Positions 62,636-64,000 of a DNA stretch of 64,000 nucleotides are shown here, piece by piece. Source of the DNA: Vibrio splendidus 12E03 (lineage in GTDB: Bacteria; Pseudomonadota; Gammaproteobacteria; Enterobacterales; Vibrionaceae); contig NZ_AJZD02000331.1 in assembly GCF_000272105.2 (NCBI RefSeq), forward strand, positions 1 to 64,000, written 5' to 3'. The position numbers and the translations under genes are program-made. Position 1 is the first letter of the stretch. Every line of letters starts with the position of its first letter. The notes below the pieces were generated by a model. The model ran no database searches. It was not told the origin of the DNA and was given only the letters and a program-made list of their open reading frames with translations.

Positions 62636-64000
62636 ATGAAAGCACTAATAAGACTATCACTGAGCATCTGCACGCTGAGCTTTCTCGCTGGATGTGGTGA
62701 GAGTGTGAATCACGAGCAAATCCGTGAAAAAGGCTTCATTTATTGCGGCCAAGGTAATCCTAGTACCTTCAACCCACAGCTGGTTGATAGTGGCATTACC
62801 GCAGAATCGCTGAGTCCTCAAATCTTCGATACACTGCTCACTCTTGATCCGATGACTTACCGACCAAAACAGAACTTGGCGACAAGTTGGTCTGTTGATA
62901 AATCAGGTACAGAGTACACGTTCAAACTGCGCCCAAATGTTGCGTTCCAAACGACAGACTGGTTCACCCCTACTCGTAGCATGAATGCACAAGATGTGGT
63001 GTTTAGCTTTGAACGTGTCATTGATAGTTCAAACCCATTTCATTATGTGGGTGGCGGCCTATACCCATGGTTTGCCGGAATTGACTTCAAAAACTTGATT
63101 GTCGACATCACCGCTGTTGACGACCTAACGGTGAAATTCCAATTGAGTCGCCCTGACAATTCATTTCTCAACAACATAGCCACCAGCTATGCGGTCATTC
63201 ATTCTAAAGAGTACGCCAACAAGCTCATTGCTGCGGATGAGAAAAATCAAATCGATTCCAATCCTGTCGGCACGGGCCCTTTTTACTTAGATGAATACCA
63301 GATCAACGACCTAGTTCGCTTGAAAAAGCATAAGCACTATTGGAAAGGTGACGTACAAATGGACCAAGTTGTGTTTGATACATCACAACGTGGTACAGGC
63401 ACACTTGCTAAGCTTCTGCGCAGTGAGTGTGACGTACTCAACTCACCAATTTCTAGCCAAATCCCTATTATTCAGGCTCATGAAGAGTTGATGATTTCTG
63501 CCACGCCTGCGGTCAATGTCTCTTTCATCGCGCTAAATACCGAGCATCCAGCATTGCGTGACTCTCGAGTGCGTAAAGCGCTTAACTTAGCCATCAACCG
63601 CCAAAACATACTCGATTCTGTGTACTACGGTACAGGGACGAAAGCCTATACATTGCTTCCTCCTACTTCTTGGGCTCACCAAGAGGACAGCGTTCAAGTT
63701 CGTTATGATCGAAACTATGCGATTGCGCTACTCAAAGAAGCTGGTGTTGAACCCGGGTTAGAGCTTTCAATGTGGGTACCATTAGAGCCTCGCGCATACA
63801 ACCCAAGCCCAAGAAAAACGGCTGAACTGATCCAAGCAAACTTGGCGGATATCGGTATTGAATTGAAACTCTATACCGATGACCGATTTGACCGTACACA
63901 GTTATCCTCGATTTCCTCAACAGACCTGTTGCTTACAGGTTGGATAGGCAATACCGGTGACCCAGATAACTTCTTACGCCCGCTTCTCTCATGCAGTTCA
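62636..64000 (+). CDS. sapA: SapA-like peptide ABC transporter binding protein (partial)
   Basis: The frame runs from ATG 62636 to the right edge (455 codons, no stop), so the C-terminus is missing. The signal peptide ends in a lipobox (LAGC), and the SBP_bac_5 fold is clear: FIYCGQGNPSTFNPQL, the MNAQDVVFSFERV segment and NPVGTGPFYLDEYQ. It belongs to the Sap/Opp group that binds peptides, and SapA contributes to antimicrobial-peptide resistance. The position beside pspF, as in E. coli, supports the name. Confidence 0.85.
   Translation, partial: MKALIRLSLSICTLSFLAGCGESVNHEQIREKGFIYCGQGNPSTFNPQLVDSGITAESLSPQIFDTLLTLDPMTYRPKQNLATSWSVDKSGTEYTFKLRPNVAFQTTDWFTPTRSMNAQDVVFSFERVIDSSNPFHYVGGGLYPWFAGIDFKNLIVDITAVDDLTVKFQLSRPDNSFLNNIATSYAVIHSKEYANKLIAADEKNQIDSNPVGTGPFYLDEYQINDLVRLKKHKHYWKGDVQMDQVVFDTSQRGTGTLAKLLRSECDVLNSPISSQIPIIQAHEELMISATPAVNVSFIALNTEHPALRDSRVRKALNLAINRQNILDSVYYGTGTKAYTLLPPTSWAHQEDSVQVRYDRNYAIALLKEAGVEPGLELSMWVPLEPRAYNPSPRKTAELIQANLADIGIELKLYTDDRFDRTQLSSISSTDLLLTGWIGNTGDPDNFLRPLLSCSS

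Noticed and set aside
1..64000. CRISPR arrays, prophage, IS elements, tRNA and rRNA genes
   Set aside because: I saw no regularly spaced identical repeats, transposase or integrase frames, or tRNA/rRNA signatures.

Overview
The window reads as a Vibrio chromosome segment. Its gene content suggests a marine, Splendidus-like species, which is an inference from recognised proteins, not a database result. Typical Vibrio/Enterobacterales neighbourhoods are present: torCA, proVWX, ynjBCD-ynjF, pspF next to pspABC and sapA, a ToxR-type membrane regulator pair and a BLUF photosensor. I see no rRNA, tRNA, CRISPR array, insertion sequence or prophage.

Left end (1-7 kb) is accessory-like: a truncated radical SAM/SPASM enzyme, an 818-base gene-free stretch with two strong palindromes, a nucleotidyltransferase, a GNAT gene that has lost its N-terminus and abuts a stray signal-peptide ORF, a secreted metzincin-type protease, small unknown genes and a BLUF protein.

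The centre of interest is 6.6-23.7 kb. Three tandem minus-strand genes encode a giant (about 3,490 aa) exported protein with about 22 DUF11-like repeats, an 1,171-aa outer-membrane beta-barrel protein, and a lipoprotein with two OmpA-type peptidoglycan-binding domains. Divergent from them is a regulator made of two nearly equal copies of an XRE helix-turn-helix plus GNAT-like unit. The intergenic region has operator-like inverted repeats. I infer a surface-filament or giant-adhesin system with its own anchor, tether and regulator; its function is not visible in the sequence.

24-45 kb is mainly core metabolism: glycine betaine/choline uptake (proVWX) with a 20-bp tandem repeat upstream, a HAD phosphatase, TMAO respiration (torCA) with an FNR-like box, an M14 peptidase, a PilZ protein, a LysE exporter, a DEAD-box helicase, several small conserved proteins and the ynjBCD ABC transporter with a CDP-alcohol phosphatidyltransferase. 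44-54 kb holds an RNA methyltransferase and pseudouridine synthase pair, a chemoreceptor, an NSS transporter, cardiolipin synthase, metC, a ToxR/VtrA-like regulator overlapping a small periplasmic partner, and tag.

54-64 kb is envelope stress and efflux: an RND pump with two adaptor lipoproteins, pspABC with a sigma54-type promoter, divergent pspF, and the start of sapA, cut by the right edge.
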